Shown here: piece by piece, positions 47,001-59,613 of the stretch | Position numbering within the stretch: the stretch's first letter is position 1 | Layout of the letters: each line of letters starts with the position of its first letter | Origin: Dipetalonema caudispina | Taxonomy: Eukaryota > Nematoda > Chromadorea > Rhabditida > Onchocercidae | Assembly: GCA_013365325.1 (NCBI GenBank) | Contig: JABVXV010000119.1 | Coordinates: 1 to 64,000, forward strand | DNA: 64,000 bases | Direction of reading: 5' to 3' | Position numbers and translations under genes: made by a program | The notes under the pieces: model-generated | Told to the model about the DNA's origin: nothing | The model's database searches: none | What the model saw: the letters and a program-made list of their open reading frames with translations, nothing else

Positions 47001-47633
47001 ATCGGCAGCTGCATATACTTCGTCGTACCACTGCCATAACAGTTTGTATCGCGAAGGATTGGACTCATATAAGTACTTAAAATATCTTTGTTTAAATCAA
47101 GAAGTATTCATCAAGTGAAGTTTAATCTTTACATCTAATTATATGAGGGACTCAAGAATTATCAGTGGATACATATAACAATAACTGATTGCTTCTTTTC
47201 AAAGTGATCATTCTACAACAATAAAATCCTGTAATTCGTTGAAACTATCTGTATGATTTGAACCTAAGATTAATGTTACAAGCTTCAATGAAAAGCTAGA
47301 TGTACTGTTTGCTACTAATAAAGCAAAAACACTAATAATAAGATTGTATGCAAAGATCATTTTATATTGATTTTTAAATCCGCAATATTTCGATGTTACT
47401 CGTGTCATCTCTCATTAATTAACATTCATTAAACATTTTTTTTTTTTTTTTGCCCTAGGCTTTATAAGAAATAAGCACTGCACCTTCACAATATATCGAA
47501 CAGCTTGTTGAATAGAAACTGATAGATTGTCTTGTGCGATCAGTTCAAATATCGATGGTAGTCCAGCGCCAATTAATATTTCATTCCTTTCGTTTTCACT
47601 CATCACTTTCGCACTGGTAATGAAAATTTTCAT
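44052..47633 (-). CDS. PEX12: Peroxisome biogenesis factor 12 (PEX12)
   Basis: PEX12 is one of the three RING proteins (PEX2/10/12) that ubiquitinate the PEX5 import receptor in the peroxisomal membrane. Exons on the minus strand: 47633-47484, 47075-46967, 46685-46582, 45863-45783, 45360-45173, 44981-44813, 44626-44549, 44186-44052; 337 residues. Signatures in order are GLPSIFELIAQDNLS, LWQWYDEVYAAADL, GSLAENFYGMKRI, HSPELKFANVHL, FGLYFIQFLDFYY and the C-terminal RING (NKCPLCLQQRTNDT, then AVSGYVFCYGCI and KCPVT). PEX12 RINGs lack the full zinc-ligand set in other animals, and this one looks the same. A second in-frame ATG at 47603 also follows an acceptor (ATTACCAG), so the start could be ten residues later. 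Same strand as the BTBD gene, 0.7 kb downstream of it. Confidence 0.95.
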
Positions 47634-48309
47634 TCAACTGATTTAAAGTTGAATGAGTCCCCAAAGGTATAAAGCACACACTTCACAGTACAATTATAAA
47701 AACAACTTCAGAAAATTTTAATCAAAATTTTAATTTAATCTATACATTGCTAAGATCATTATGCAACCAACTTTGGTCAATATAAATGAAATTGATATCT
47801 CCCTAAAGCATATGCTACCAAAGAGATATAACTTATCAATATCGTAAAATGACTGTAGTAAAAAAAGAAAGCTCTTAAAAAGTTGAATTTATACTATTTG
47901 AGATAATTATCACATAAATGATTGCATATGTAGATCTCACAAACTAAGTTATGACATAATATACATAACATTGACAGTGCATTTTTATTAAAACATCAAA
48001 CAAACTATTGTTAAATATTCATAAATTATTAAAAATATAACAAAGATATTTTCTTGCACAGAGAGAGATATAGGTGGAAGGGATATTTTTATTACATCCT
48101 TGTTGCTATTACTGCTCATTAGCGCTAGCAGTCTTTCCTATGTGTTCAAGTAGTATTACTTCGAATACGACAAATTACCAATCGCTTATTTTAGCCATTT
48201 TACTCATTCATTACTGTGCATAGTTAAAATGTTTAAGTTTGTAAATTTATTTGAAATAGAACTATTTTCCTTTGAAACGAAATCAATACTAAATGTGAAG
48301 ATCCGAATT
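47634..48309. other. Intercistronic region, BTBD to PEX12
   Basis: About 0.7 kb between two minus-strand genes. TTTATT at 48246-48251 (AATAAA on minus) lies 60 bases after the BTBD stop. Acceptor-like TCAG ends four bases before the PEX12 ATG. The spacing fits an operon but is not proof. Confidence 0.55.
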
Positions 48310-51300
48310 TTAATGAATTCCGTTGGGCCATTGAACAAAGAAGTGTATTTCAGGAAGCTGTCCTTCAAAACAACAAACATCTTCGTTACCGTAAGAACTC
48401 CGAAAACTCTGGAAATGAAAATTGACTTCTTCATCAAATGGTAATGGCACTGTTGCGGTTTCAATACCTTCCTTGCCACCGTAAGTCTGCACAGCTGCAT
48501 CTGACTGAAACAAGTCACTAACTGTTGAACAGAACGCAGCTAACATATAAAGTAATTAACCAATTCATGAATAAATACATAAGCAAAAAATATTTTGCTA
48601 CATGGATGTCCATAATCTTTCGTTGTTTTAATTCCAACGATTTTTTATTAATGCGAACTCACCAGAAACTTCATCCCAGCCACATAAAAAATGTTAGGTC
48701 GCACAGGTACCGGTTTTCTGAAATTGGCTACAACAGGCTTTACGTCACCCATTGTCCCTTGAATGACGACAGTTTCTATCGCAGTTGCACAACCTATTGT
48801 TAGGCCACCATCTCGGACATCTGGTGAGGGTAATACCTGTAAAAACGAAACTTTGACTAGGAAATATTATCCTTCCACTTAACTAGCATTTAAATATTAC
48901 ATAAAATAATTCCAAAATATGGCAGAGCGAAAGATAACAAATAATAACGGTTTCTAATACTCTTTGCTATAGTTAACCAGACCTGCTTGCGACACCCTTG
49001 TTAATATTACGATATATAAGCGTATCACGTGTATTCTAAGACACTAGCATATTACTACTTAAGAACAAACGCTTGTCGATCAAGCTAAAAAAGATTATTT
49101 CCAACCAAATCGGTAGATTAGCACTTTTTAGTTTACTTATAGCTTTTAAACACAGATGTATTTTGCAAAGGTGACATACCCAAACTGAATTTAATCAAAC
49201 TAAATTATTTCAAGTGATGCAGCGAATTCCAATCCTATATTGGAATGTAAGAATCTCGACAAACCTGAATTTCCACTTGAGTCCGCCAATCAAGAGCTAC
49301 TGATGAATCGACGAATGATAAATGCGGTTTTGCCATTGGTGCAAATCCGAATATCCCGAAACCATTTACCAAAATTTCACGATCAACCATGAAACTAAAA
49401 CGGATGAAAACAAATTTCAAAGTAAAAATATTTTATTTAGGTTACTCCTACAGAACGGTTATAAAATCAAAAAGAAATAAAACCATCAAATTTCAACACA
49501 CCAGAATTTATTTTCTCGTCTGTTACAGCGTTTCTTAGACAAGACAGGAAAACGTTTCACTACGTGCCGTGAACGTCCGCTACATCTTAAACCTGAACAG
49601 ACGTAAAATATATATGTACATATATGATAAAACTGTTGTTAGTGAACTCCACTCTCTGTAAATAGTACTTCCAAAATAATATTTTTATTAAAGTGATATA
49701 TTTGTGATTTTTTTCAATCGAAGTTATTGGAAACTTTGACCTATTTCTTAAGATCGGAAAACATATTGGACACAACCGACACATACCTAATAAACTAATG
49801 AACATGAAGATTGTAATACAAAATCCTAAAGTACTACTGAATGTTGCAAGTTTTCCAGAAAAACCTAGACAAGGAACCTGTCGGATAGGAAACCGGCGGA
49901 CGCGGAACAACAGTCAAGTGAAGAAACACCTGAGCAATTTCTTCACAGCTCAGCAAAGACGAGGTTGCTGAAATATAAGAATAAAATAAGCTTTCATTTC
50001 TTGAACAATAAAGCAAATTGACTAAGACTGAAATTATGTTTGAGCTAATTTCAATAACGGAAGGTTAAGTAAGCAAAAGATTTTAAAATCAACACGAGAT
50101 GATTTGATAATCATTGGGTTTAATAGTAAAATAAGGGTGGGCTTTACAATGACAGCTCATAGGTCCCTGAAGAAATAAAGGTCATGTATGTAATTAAAAA
50201 ATAACAAACATGAAATAAACAGAAGGAAGGACTGCACCTGCTTCACCAAATTCATGGACTGTCATCAACGGGAATCGTATAAGTGAAAGTACTGGACCAA
50301 GAACTTGGCGTTGATTAGAAGGATTTACTTCCATTTCTCGTCGTTTACATTCCTAGAAAAAGTAAAAGTACAACTGGATCGAGCGATAAACGTATAAATT
50401 TTTTGTTCTCCATTCCAACAACGGACAGAAAACAGTGAGTCACTTACGCAAAAATAATTTACAATAAACTTTTAAAATCTATAACTAGTATGCTAAAAAT
50501 ACCCTAATATTTAGTACAACAAATGCAGCTATATGTTGGAAAACAATGAGACTAGCCTTCTAAAAAAGTCTTTAGATGGCAACTAATCGGACATTGATTT
50601 CAGTTCATTTGTTGAAGTTTGGAGATGAACCTATGGAAAAGTAAAAACCTATATTCGAAGCTATTAACAAAAGGACTTTGGATATGGGGACAAGGCTAAG
50701 CCATAAAGACATGATCCAGAAAAATCAAATATCTAGAATAAAAATTTTAGCTATCAAACTGTAGTACAACTTACTTAACATAAAATGAGTTCTGATCTTT
50801 AGGTAAAGTTGCTCTACTGAATTCCCATACTACCACTAGTGAAATTAATTATGGAGTATTGAAATGAGGAAGGATCGGCACTTGGAAACACAGTCACTAT
50901 CACAAAGCAGAAAACTGCTCATAAAGTCGGAGAGCGAATACTTCAAGAACTGGAGACCCAAAATAATAAGAGGAAAAAATTACATGAATTAAACTTATAA
51001 CTAAAATAGCTTCAAAAAGCACATCAGTTTTTTCCATTTCAGCAGCAAAATAGTCGATAACCGCACTGGCTGACGATTCTAATGGGAGCTAATTTTTAGA
51101 GCTGGTAATGATCATCCTGAAAAATTATGTTAGAGTTTGTTTTCCATCTAATTTTCGGAGAAATACGTTACAAACAAACCGCTTCGCTCCAAGACTGTGC
51201 AGCTCTGAAAATAACAAGTTCATTAGTAGGATCCAGCTCACTTCTCTTCAATACTGTTACAAGTGTGTCGCGATCGATATCCCGAAGCCCTGTAAAAACT

Positions 51301-53107
51301 TATTCCTGTAACAGTGCAAGAGTAAAAAAATAAGTATTACTGTCAGAAAATTACTCAAAATTATGTGAAGTGGTGAAGCCGAAAAAGTTACGTTGTTTTA
51401 AAAAGCTAGGTTATTCACCATACATTATTTGCTACTTTCACAAAATATAATATTTTCAGTTCCTTAATGAGAACTTGAATTCATGATTTCTCAGCGACAC
51501 TACAGGAATGCTCTCATCTAACTTCGGTATCATATTACCTGGAGATTTCAGAGCCTCGTCCGTGTTTGCATCAATTACTTGCAAACAACGTTTTACTAGA
51601 AGCGGTTCGTCGAAGAAACGTGCTTGTGAAAGCAGACAAAGTGCATTCGAAGCAGTCAAGCAAGTCGTCAAATATCGAACGCAAGCCAAAATAAGAGCTT
51701 TTACATCGTATTTCTTCGCTGAAAAGAAATAAATACAGGATTGGGATGATTTGCAATAGAGTATCAAAATATAAAAATAAGCTTTCATATGGCACTGTTT
51801 AACTCATTATGATTCTCTGACGTCTACTGTGAAAAATTTTCGAAGGTATAATATTTTTGTGGGAGGTCATGATACATATTTCATACATGAAATGGCCAAG
51901 TTCAATTGAAACAAACTACAGTCAAGCGACAAGGTAGATAGTACCTTCGAACTAGTATTGGTAAGAAAATCATAACAACACGAATAATTTTAAAATTGCC
52001 ATGATTGCATCTCAATAGCAGCAATGCTCTTATATGTATGTCTGACGATTTTGATGATTAATTAAAGACATACCAAAATTAACGTATCGAAACGTGGTTA
52101 TTACCTGCGTAGAGGGTTTGCATCACATCATCATCGTCTAATTTAACTGCATCCATATTCAAATCCGAATAGAGAAAGTTAACAAGAGTTGTAAAAGCGT
52201 GAGGTGTGACATCCGGAACTACAACCGTCATTAGATTATCCTCTTGTCTTTCTGCAAAAAAGAAATTGTAAGTAATGCTAGAAATTTAAACTGACAGTTA
52301 ATGAATAAGGAAATATCATTAATTACTTGCGTATAGTTAAATATCATTACCAAGTGTGGCTAATACTACCCATATACTATTATCACATTAAAATATGTGT
52401 GCTTATATGGATGCATAAGTTTCGAAACAATATATTCGAAAAGAATTAAGCAAGATATTTCCATCGTACTCATTTTTGTCCCAGCAAAAGAAACATTTTC
52501 ATGGAATAATAATAATGGAAAAAACTTACCCTGTGTCATTTTACCATAGAACATCGCAGCAAATACTTTCGAACCACAACCAAGAACAAGTCTATGAGCT
52601 TTAACGGCCTAGAAAAAAAAGGCATAAATTTATGCTGGAATGAAAAATGTGTATTAGAAATGTATCAAAAGAAAAGCATACAAATCTGTCCAATTTATTC
52701 TAAATCCAAACCAGCAAAATACTTCCATCGTGTCCATTTTTGTTTAAACTTAAAGAATCTTCTTGTAGGTACAATATTGAATTTATTAATTGTTTTAAAA
52801 TAAAATCTGTTCTTATGCTAATTTCTTCATACAATTTGAACTGCTAATTTAAAATGCATTAATTCGTGAAATTTATTAGTAGAAAAGAATTCCATGCAAA
52901 ATAAATATACAATCAACCAACTTTTTCTTCTATTCCAACAATAAATTCAACATCGCAACCAATGTTTTCGTTGCGAAACTGTGTAAGTCGTTGAGCAAGT
53001 GGTATGCTATATGTATCGCTTATGCTGCAATATGTATGATCTTGATCAGAATTACGACGATGATTATTACTATGTTCAACTAGTGTTGGAACATCAACCA
53101 TATTCAT
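48310..53107 (-). CDS. BTB-BACK-PHR domain protein (BTBD3/6 type)
   Basis: These proteins are Cullin-3 substrate adaptors; the BTB domain binds Cul3 and the PHR domain is thought to bind substrates. Exons on the minus strand: 53107-52922, 52608-52530, 52251-52105, 51718-51539, 51289-51180, 50352-50238, 49967-49878, 49592-49502, 49394-49265, 48836-48663, 48504-48310; 498 residues with every phase closing. BTB spans about 45-150 (NENIGCDVEFIVG, VKAHRLVLGCGSKVFAAMFY, VVVPDVTPHAFTTLVNFLYS). BACK follows (KKYDVKALILACVRYL, FFDEPLLVKRCLQVID, DIDRDTLVTVLKR). PHR occupies the C-terminal third (FMVDREILVNGFGIFGF, then CCFEGQLPEIHFFV). TTTTCAG lies one base before the ATG, implying trans-splicing. BTBD1/2/3/6 share this architecture, so the exact orthologue is not certain; the C. 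elegans relative is probably hpo-9. Confidence 0.92.
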
Positions 53108-53108
53108 C

Positions 53109-53117
53109 CTGAAAATA
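53109..53117 (-). promoter_or_regulatory. Candidate trans-splice acceptor of the BTBD gene
   Basis: TTATTTTCAG ends two bases upstream of the ATG codon's first base region at 53107 (a single G intervenes). No upstream coding exon is visible. Confidence 0.55.
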
Positions 53118-54039
53118 AAAAATTAAATAAATTCATTTTTACCTTATCTCAATACTCGAACCTATCATTAAATGTTTCAAAAAAATGTAATCACAACATA
53201 CATGTACTATTTATTCATCAAATTAAAAGAATACATTATAATTGTTAATTTTTTAAGAATTTTAGTTCAATTAAATTTAAAAAAAAAAAGAAAACCTAAA
53301 AATAAATTAAATTAAATTATGCATGAAATAATCAATTAATTAGCAAATAATTCAATCATTTTAATGTTTGAATTAGAGAAGAAAAAATAAGCAAAATTAT
53401 ACTTCATATTCCATTATTAATATCATCATTAAATGATAATAATTAGTGATTGCAAGATAAACTGAAGATAATTAATTCATTAAAGTAATCTAATTGATTT
53501 CAATTTATAGTATTAAAAAAAAATTTCACGAAAATGTTGCAATAATTTATTTTTAATTTTACTACACTCTTTTAGCTTTATCATTTCTAAATATACAATT
53601 CATAATAATGATAATAATCATATATCATAATTATTTGAATTATAGAAAAAGGAAATGAAAAAAAAATTCTACTTCATATTCAATTATTATTAATATTAAC
53701 AATAAATCATATTACAATTATCTCACTAAAAAAATTAATTAAAATGTCATTTTTTTTTAAAGTAAATAAACTTATCGTTTAATTTTCAGGAAATACCCAA
53801 TACCTTCCGTTATGTGACGAACCGGATAGTACCGATACTACACTTATCTGTTTGATTCAAATTTAGGAGTACCATGAAATTTTTTTTTTTTTTCTTTTTT
53901 TTTTTGTCAATTATTTTTGTTACTTACATGTATTTCTTTCTGTTTGAACTTTTGCTATCATTTATTTACTTTTCAAATTTTATTATTATAATTTGTTTTT
54001 ATCTTTTACTAATTTAATTTGTTTTTTTTAAAGCAAATA

Positions 54040-54141
54040 AAAGTAAATAATCCATTGTTTACTGCTAATTTTTAAAGTAAATAATCCATTGTTTACTGCT
54101 AATTTTTAAAGTAAATAATCCATTGTTTACTGCTAATTTTA
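54040..54141. repeat. Three-copy 34-bp tandem repeat of hairpin units
   Basis: Near-identical units start at 54040, 54074 and 54108. Each contains the arms AGTAAATAAT and ATTGTTTACT around a CC centre, which pair with a single G-T position, so every unit can fold into a 10-bp hairpin. Confidence 0.93.
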
Positions 54142-54698
54142 TAATTTAAATTTCATTTAAGTTCAATTATTTTGTCTATCTTATTTACTTTTTACTTTAT
54201 TAGTTTATTATTATATTGAAAAATGTGGAAGTGATTTTGAGTGGATTAAAGAATACCTTGTGATTTCCACTAAGAAAGCTTATCGATACAATACCTTGTT
54301 GTTAAGTAATTTCTGTCTAATTAAGAAATAATCTTATTTTAAGGAAGAATGTGAAATGTCATCCTTCAATGCGGAAATTTCATCATCAACAACAATGAGT
54401 TTGCTTTCTGCAGAAGAATATATCCTAAAACAATTAACTAAGGTCAGGTAATCGAAATATTCTACTCTTTTGTTTCAAGTTAAATATTAATTACCTGTAA
54501 CATCTATTTTGAATATAAGAAATTAATGTTTTTTTTTTGTTTTTCAATAAAGTACTGATCCCTTTTGAGACCTAACAATATGTGGTAGCTAGGTTGATAT
54601 GTGAAAATTTTAAATATTAATAAAGATATACCACGAAATTCATGAACAGATTTGAGCAATTCTAAAATTGATCAGTCGTTTTGCAAAAAGTGTTATTG

Positions 54699-57600
54699 AT
54701 GAGGAGAATGGATTTGCAGGATATGGACAGCACTAAATTAAGAACATTTTTCGACATTGATTCGACAGTATCATGGATTAATAATCATGGTTATCGTCGA
54801 GTTGCATTACAATTTCCTGATTCTCTCCTTTCTCTATCATCCAATATTGCTACTCTTTTAGAGAAGGAGTGCAACGGTAATGCAAAAACGTATATTTTAG
54901 CCGATACAACATATCGAAGGTATGTATTGCTCAAAAAGTATAAAAATGGAATCCTAAATTTGAGCGAGTAGATTCTATTGAGTAGTTTTTGTTTTTGTTC
55001 TTTTTTTGTTGAAGAGAGTTATTTTTAGAATCTCTCATTTGAACTGAGACAGAAATACAGGTCACTAAAATCGATTATAGCAGAATTAGCACACTTTCTT
55101 CCGTTGGCAAAGTTTCTAGGCAGCGCTTGCTGCAATTCATTGGAAGGAATAGTGAGCTACATTTAATCACCGAGCTGATATCCATCTTCCAAACATTCCT
55201 TTTCCAATTTCATTTTAATTAGCGAGAGTCATTTATTGCAACTGTTTTAACCCAATTTTTGTACACTTTACTTTGTTTTTATTATCAGTGATACAATTTA
55301 TGAAAATTGCAGTTGTTGTGTAGATTTGGTAGCAGCAGAGCAGTGTGGTGCTGACTGCATCGTTCATTATGGAGATTCGTGTATGAGTGAGATTATTAAT
55401 CGCATTCCCACTCGATTTGTTTTTGGTGATGTGAGTATCGAATGGGGGAAGTTAGAAGAAGCTGTACATGAATATAAAGACAAATTTGAACCGAACTGTT
55501 GCCTTTTGTTCGACGCAATTTATGCAAACAGCTCAGGTTGATTTCAGTAATTTTTTGTGCTGAAATCAGTGTAATGCAAAGGATGGCAGATTATTTGCTT
55601 TTTAGAATAAAATAAAGTCCAACTTCCGAAAAGCATGAAAATATTTACTTCATGTATGGTGGGGAAGACACAATTATACAAAATCTGTAAAAAAGATTGT
55701 TCCTTGAAAAATAAATAGACAGAGAAAGAAAGCTTTCCATCACCTCTGTCTTAATAATGACATTTACACCAGAAATGACTTGTTTAGAAGGTTACAAACG
55801 GGTAGTCATTATTGTTTGAAAACGGTCGGGACTGCAAACTTTCGTTTAAGATACTCTGTTCGAATTGCTGAGTAAATGCTCCGGTATGGAATCGTTATTC
55901 AACTGCAAACTTCTCGATCGATCCGATAAATCCGAATATAGTCAACCTTCAACGTCCAGTATGTTTTATCATTTACATGCCTTGCATTTTTTTCTCTTTT
56001 CTGACTAAATTCCAACGTTGAGAAGTATGAAAATACGAGCATTCAGTTAGACTGGCCTAGTAGTTTTAAAATTTACTCGTTTTTTGTGAGCACATTCCTG
56101 TTTTATTTCTCACTCTACTTTAGGTATGAATTGTTGCTTAGGACGTGTGTCACCGAAGGGAAAACAGAACATGACACTCTTATTTATTGGTGAAACAAGC
56201 AGTCCACTGTTGCCTCTTTGGTTGATGACCAATTTGAATTGCATCAACGTTTTTACATTTTCTCCCATTACGCTGAAGTACTCATTTGAGAGGTAAATCG
56301 TTTCTTATTTCATATTGTTTTAGGACTCAAAGTAATCTTTGTAGTGCTGCAGTGGTATCAATTAAATAAATTTAGAGAACAATTTAGTTGTACCTTAGAA
56401 ACTTCAAGCAAGCTGCAAAAATATTCCGTTGAATTGAACTGTATTAAAAGAGGTATTCCCATCATGATAACTCATGTTTAGCTGGCATCGAGATATCCTG
56501 ACTTTATTCTCTTTGTTCACAGTTCAAGTTTATCAGTAATGAAATGATCAATTAAACAGCTGTATTCAAAATTCAGAACTCCAGCCACTCGGCTTCTGAG
56601 AAAACGACTATTTTTAATGGAGAAATTACGAGACGCTCAAACTGTTGGTATTGTGATTAATACGCTAGATCTGGTTGGATATGGAGAGGCTCTGGAACGG
56701 ATCAGAAAACTATGTAATATTGCAGGGAAAAAGAGTTATACTCTAGCAATTGGGAAGGTGCGATAAAGTTTCAAAGTTTATGCATTATTCAAGAAAGTTG
56801 TTTGGAAATATTTCTTGTGCAGTTATTACACTTCATATTGTTCTCTTTCGCGCTCTATTTTTTTGCTCTTTTCTTATTTCTTGTATTATAAAACGGATAT
56901 ATTGTTTCAGATGAGTACGAGAAGCAGAATGGATACTTTTTCTGAAAGTATATTAAATTTTGCTTTAACTCTACCAAATATTCTGTAATGGTTTATTATT
57001 ATTTCAGATCAATGTGCCAAAACTTTCCAACTTTGCCAATGATATTGAAGCATTTGTTGCTCTGTCTTGTCCATATGGCATTATTTTGGACGTCTCTGAC
57101 TTTTATCGTCCAGTTTTAAGTCCTTTCGAAGCAGAAGCCGCATTGAATCCGCAGTGTAGATGGTCAGCGGGTGATGGATGGACAGCAGAATTCAAAAATT
57201 TCCTGCATGGTAACAACTTTGTGATTCTTGAGTTAAGGGTATATAAAATAATGCTAGGTGGTTATATCAGTTTTATGTTTCTTGTTATTCAATCGGCATA
57301 CTTTTACTGTGAGACTTGATGGAGACTATGCGTGCAATAAATTGTTATTGTATTTTTATATTTTATTATTGCTTTCAGATGAAATAGGCAATGAAGCTGA
57401 GATCGAATCGGATTTGAGCTTAGTCACAGGTAAAATGCGTGTTATGGGTGTCAATGATAATGTCAACGGTGATATAAATTCGTGTAATGCCTTATCTGCT
57501 TATACAGCCGGTAAGCATTAGTTTCTTTTGGATATATATGTCTTTTTTGGTAAAATATTTGAGATTTTTCGGAATTGATATCTTAGCAAAAATTAGTTAT

Positions 57601-57884
57601 ACTATGAAACAATGTATATAAAGGAAAAGTGGAAAACTTGCTACTTTCCGTTTCACTTCCTATTGTAATAAAAGTAGAACTTTTTCGACTAAATAAATGA
57701 TTTTAATAGTAGTTAGAAAAATTCTTATCTCTATATGGTATTGAAACATTCAAGTGTTTTAGGTGATTACTTTTCGCAAAGAACGTGGAAAGGACTTGAT
57801 GACAGGTATGCTAATGAAAGTGTTACTGTGCAGGAGGGTCGATCAGGTGTCGCATCAAAGTACAACTCTGAACCATTTATATGA
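54699..57884 (+). CDS. DPH2: Diphthamide biosynthesis protein 2 (DPH2)
   Basis: DPH2 pairs with DPH1 in the iron-sulfur radical enzyme that starts diphthamide formation on eEF2. Exons: 54699-54919, 55313-55536, 56124-56292, 56577-56757, 57008-57209, 57379-57510, 57763-57884; 416 residues. Signatures are RRVALQFPDSLL, SCCVDLVAAEQCGADCIVHY, GDSC, DLVGYGEALERI and FVALSCPYG. The cysteines corresponding to cluster ligands in DPH1/2 family members are present: Cys75/76, Cys97 and Cys286. The C-terminal part ends with RTWKGLDDR, also typical. A second in-frame ATG at 54723 follows TTTGCAG, so the protein may start eight residues later by trans-splicing. AATAAA lies at 57955, 71 bases after the stop. 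Confidence 0.95.
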
Positions 57885-58922
57885 TGCTTCGTATAATTAT
57901 TGTTGTATTGTTGAGACAACCACATTCCTTTTGCCTATCAGTTATTATTGTTTTAATAAAAAATGTTGCAATCAACGTCTTTCCATATGTACGAAAGGGA
58001 TGATCCTTTTTTGATGTTAGATACTCAATACATAATATTACATTCTTTTGCAATGTTGCAGTGGGTGAAGTAATAAGATTAAGTTACTTAGTGTCGAAAA
58101 ATTCAGTTGCTTACAGAATTGAACATTAATATCTGAAGTGAATAATGAACTCATTAACAAGACAACAAGTCCAATTATGAGAAGTGGATGAATTTGTAAC
58201 AAGGGAATCTAAGAGTGAATCATTTGTTTCCAGCCTTGAGAAATAGCGTTGTAAACATAAGACTTTACTATTTCTTGGATTCATTTTTATGCGTAAAACG
58301 TGGAAACAAAAGCGTTTTTCTGTTGATAAAATTGACTATTTTGTACTTTTTTAGCTCGTACATTTCACTTATTACGCATCCTCAAAAGGATTACCGTTTT
58401 AGAATGACTTAAAACGACTCAAAGGATCAAAATAACTTATTTAATAGATTACTTATTGATACAACGATATTCTTTCCATCTCTACAATTGATAAAATTAT
58501 TTATCAATTTTAACAGAATCAATAGTGCATTTGTTGAATTTCTTTTTGTGATTTTATTTCCATACTAATTCATAGTCTAAGAATTTCCCGATGTTTATAT
58601 AATAAAGGAATTCTTATTTGCTTGAGTAAATTTTAGGAAATAAATAATTATCCATAATTTCTTAAGAGAGGAGAATATCCCTGAATTCTTTTGACCTTCC
58701 CCCAAGATGACAGATTTTCTTCAATCCCCGATATTTGACCCATGAATGGAAAGTTTTCATTTTATTTTTATCCTGTTCATAGAAAGTCTACATTCAGCAA
58801 GAGTGATGCGACACGAAAGAAATAATAAATGACAAGGGCAATTGAAGAGAGGGATGGATAAGGGAGAGAGCTGATAGTGAAGCGAAGTGCCAGATAGGAA
58901 AGAGTGATAGATGTGATCGATT

Positions 58923-59003
58923 GTATGTGTGTGTATGTGTGTATGTGTGTGTGTGTATGTGTGTGTGTGTATGTGTGTGTGTGTATGTGTGTATATGTGT
59001 GTA

Positions 59004-59048
<45 letters not shown>

Positions 59049-59065
59049 GTATATTATACGTGTAT
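58923..59065. repeat. (TG)n/(TATG)n microsatellite
   Basis: An imperfect array of TGTG and TATG units, about 140 bp. Such alternating purine-pyrimidine DNA can adopt Z-DNA. Confidence 0.95.
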
Positions 59066-59529
59066 ATAGATGTGTGTGTATTGTACATGAGTAAGTGTTA
59101 TGTGTGTATGATGTCGTGAGTGACATTTTTCCATTTTTGTTAAATTTTTATTTCAATCAGCTAGAAGTCTCTGTATTGTGCTTTGCATGCAGCATGTCTT
59201 ATTGATAGATTCGCAAATCTTTTGAAATGTAAAATTTCGTATAGTTTTAATGTATATCATTAGTACTCATCCATTATACTATTTTTTTCAACATAATATA
59301 ATGCTCATAATGTTATGAATTAATATGCAAAATTTTATGTGTACATGATTTGTATATGCATGTGATTTGCACATGATATTATCTGTCATCTCTCAGTTTG
59401 AATATCACTTCATTCTACATTTAAACGATTGTTTCGATCTTTGTTCATACCAGCGTTAATTCTTTCTTTTTTTTTTTTTTTTTGTCGACGCACCATTGGA
59501 TATCGTTTTACTTCATTTAATTACATACT

Positions 59530-59539
59530 TTGTTTTCAG
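59530..59539 (+). promoter_or_regulatory. Splice acceptor of the HDAC 5' UTR exon
   Basis: TGTTTTCAG ends at 59539, 74 bases upstream of the ATG at 59614. A second acceptor-like ATACAG ends two bases before the ATG. Either could accept a spliced leader. Confidence 0.5.
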
Positions 59540-59613
59540 GTCGCGAAATATCAAAAGTTCTATAAAAAAAGTGAACTGGAAAATCGTCGTACTTTTTTAC
59601 TGCATTATACAGT

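Larger units (their letters stand above)
53108..54698. other. Divergent intergenic region, BTBD and DPH2
   Basis: About 1.6 kb expected to contain both promoters. It is very AT-rich, includes a T-rich tract at 53879-53906 and holds the hairpin-forming 34-bp tandem repeat at 54040-54141. A short ATG frame at 54357-54449 ends near an AGGTAA donor-like site but has no recognisable similarity. Confidence 0.6.
57885..59539. other. Intergenic region, DPH2 to histone deacetylase gene
   Basis: About 1.65 kb between same-strand genes with no gene seen. It contains the DPH2 polyadenylation signal and a large TG/TATG repeat at 58923-59065. Frames across that repeat are microsatellite translations. Confidence 0.65.

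Noticed and set aside
48229..48444. Plus-strand frame over the last BTBD exon
   Set aside because: It is antisense to a PHR-domain exon with strong similarity.
55780..55870. GTTCGAATTG resembling a tRNA T-loop
   Set aside because: No matching D-arm, anticodon arm or acceptor stem could be formed around it, and it lies in a DPH2 intron.
58777..59126. Open frames of THTHTY or CVCVYV repeats
   Set aside because: They are translations of the TG microsatellite in alternate frames.
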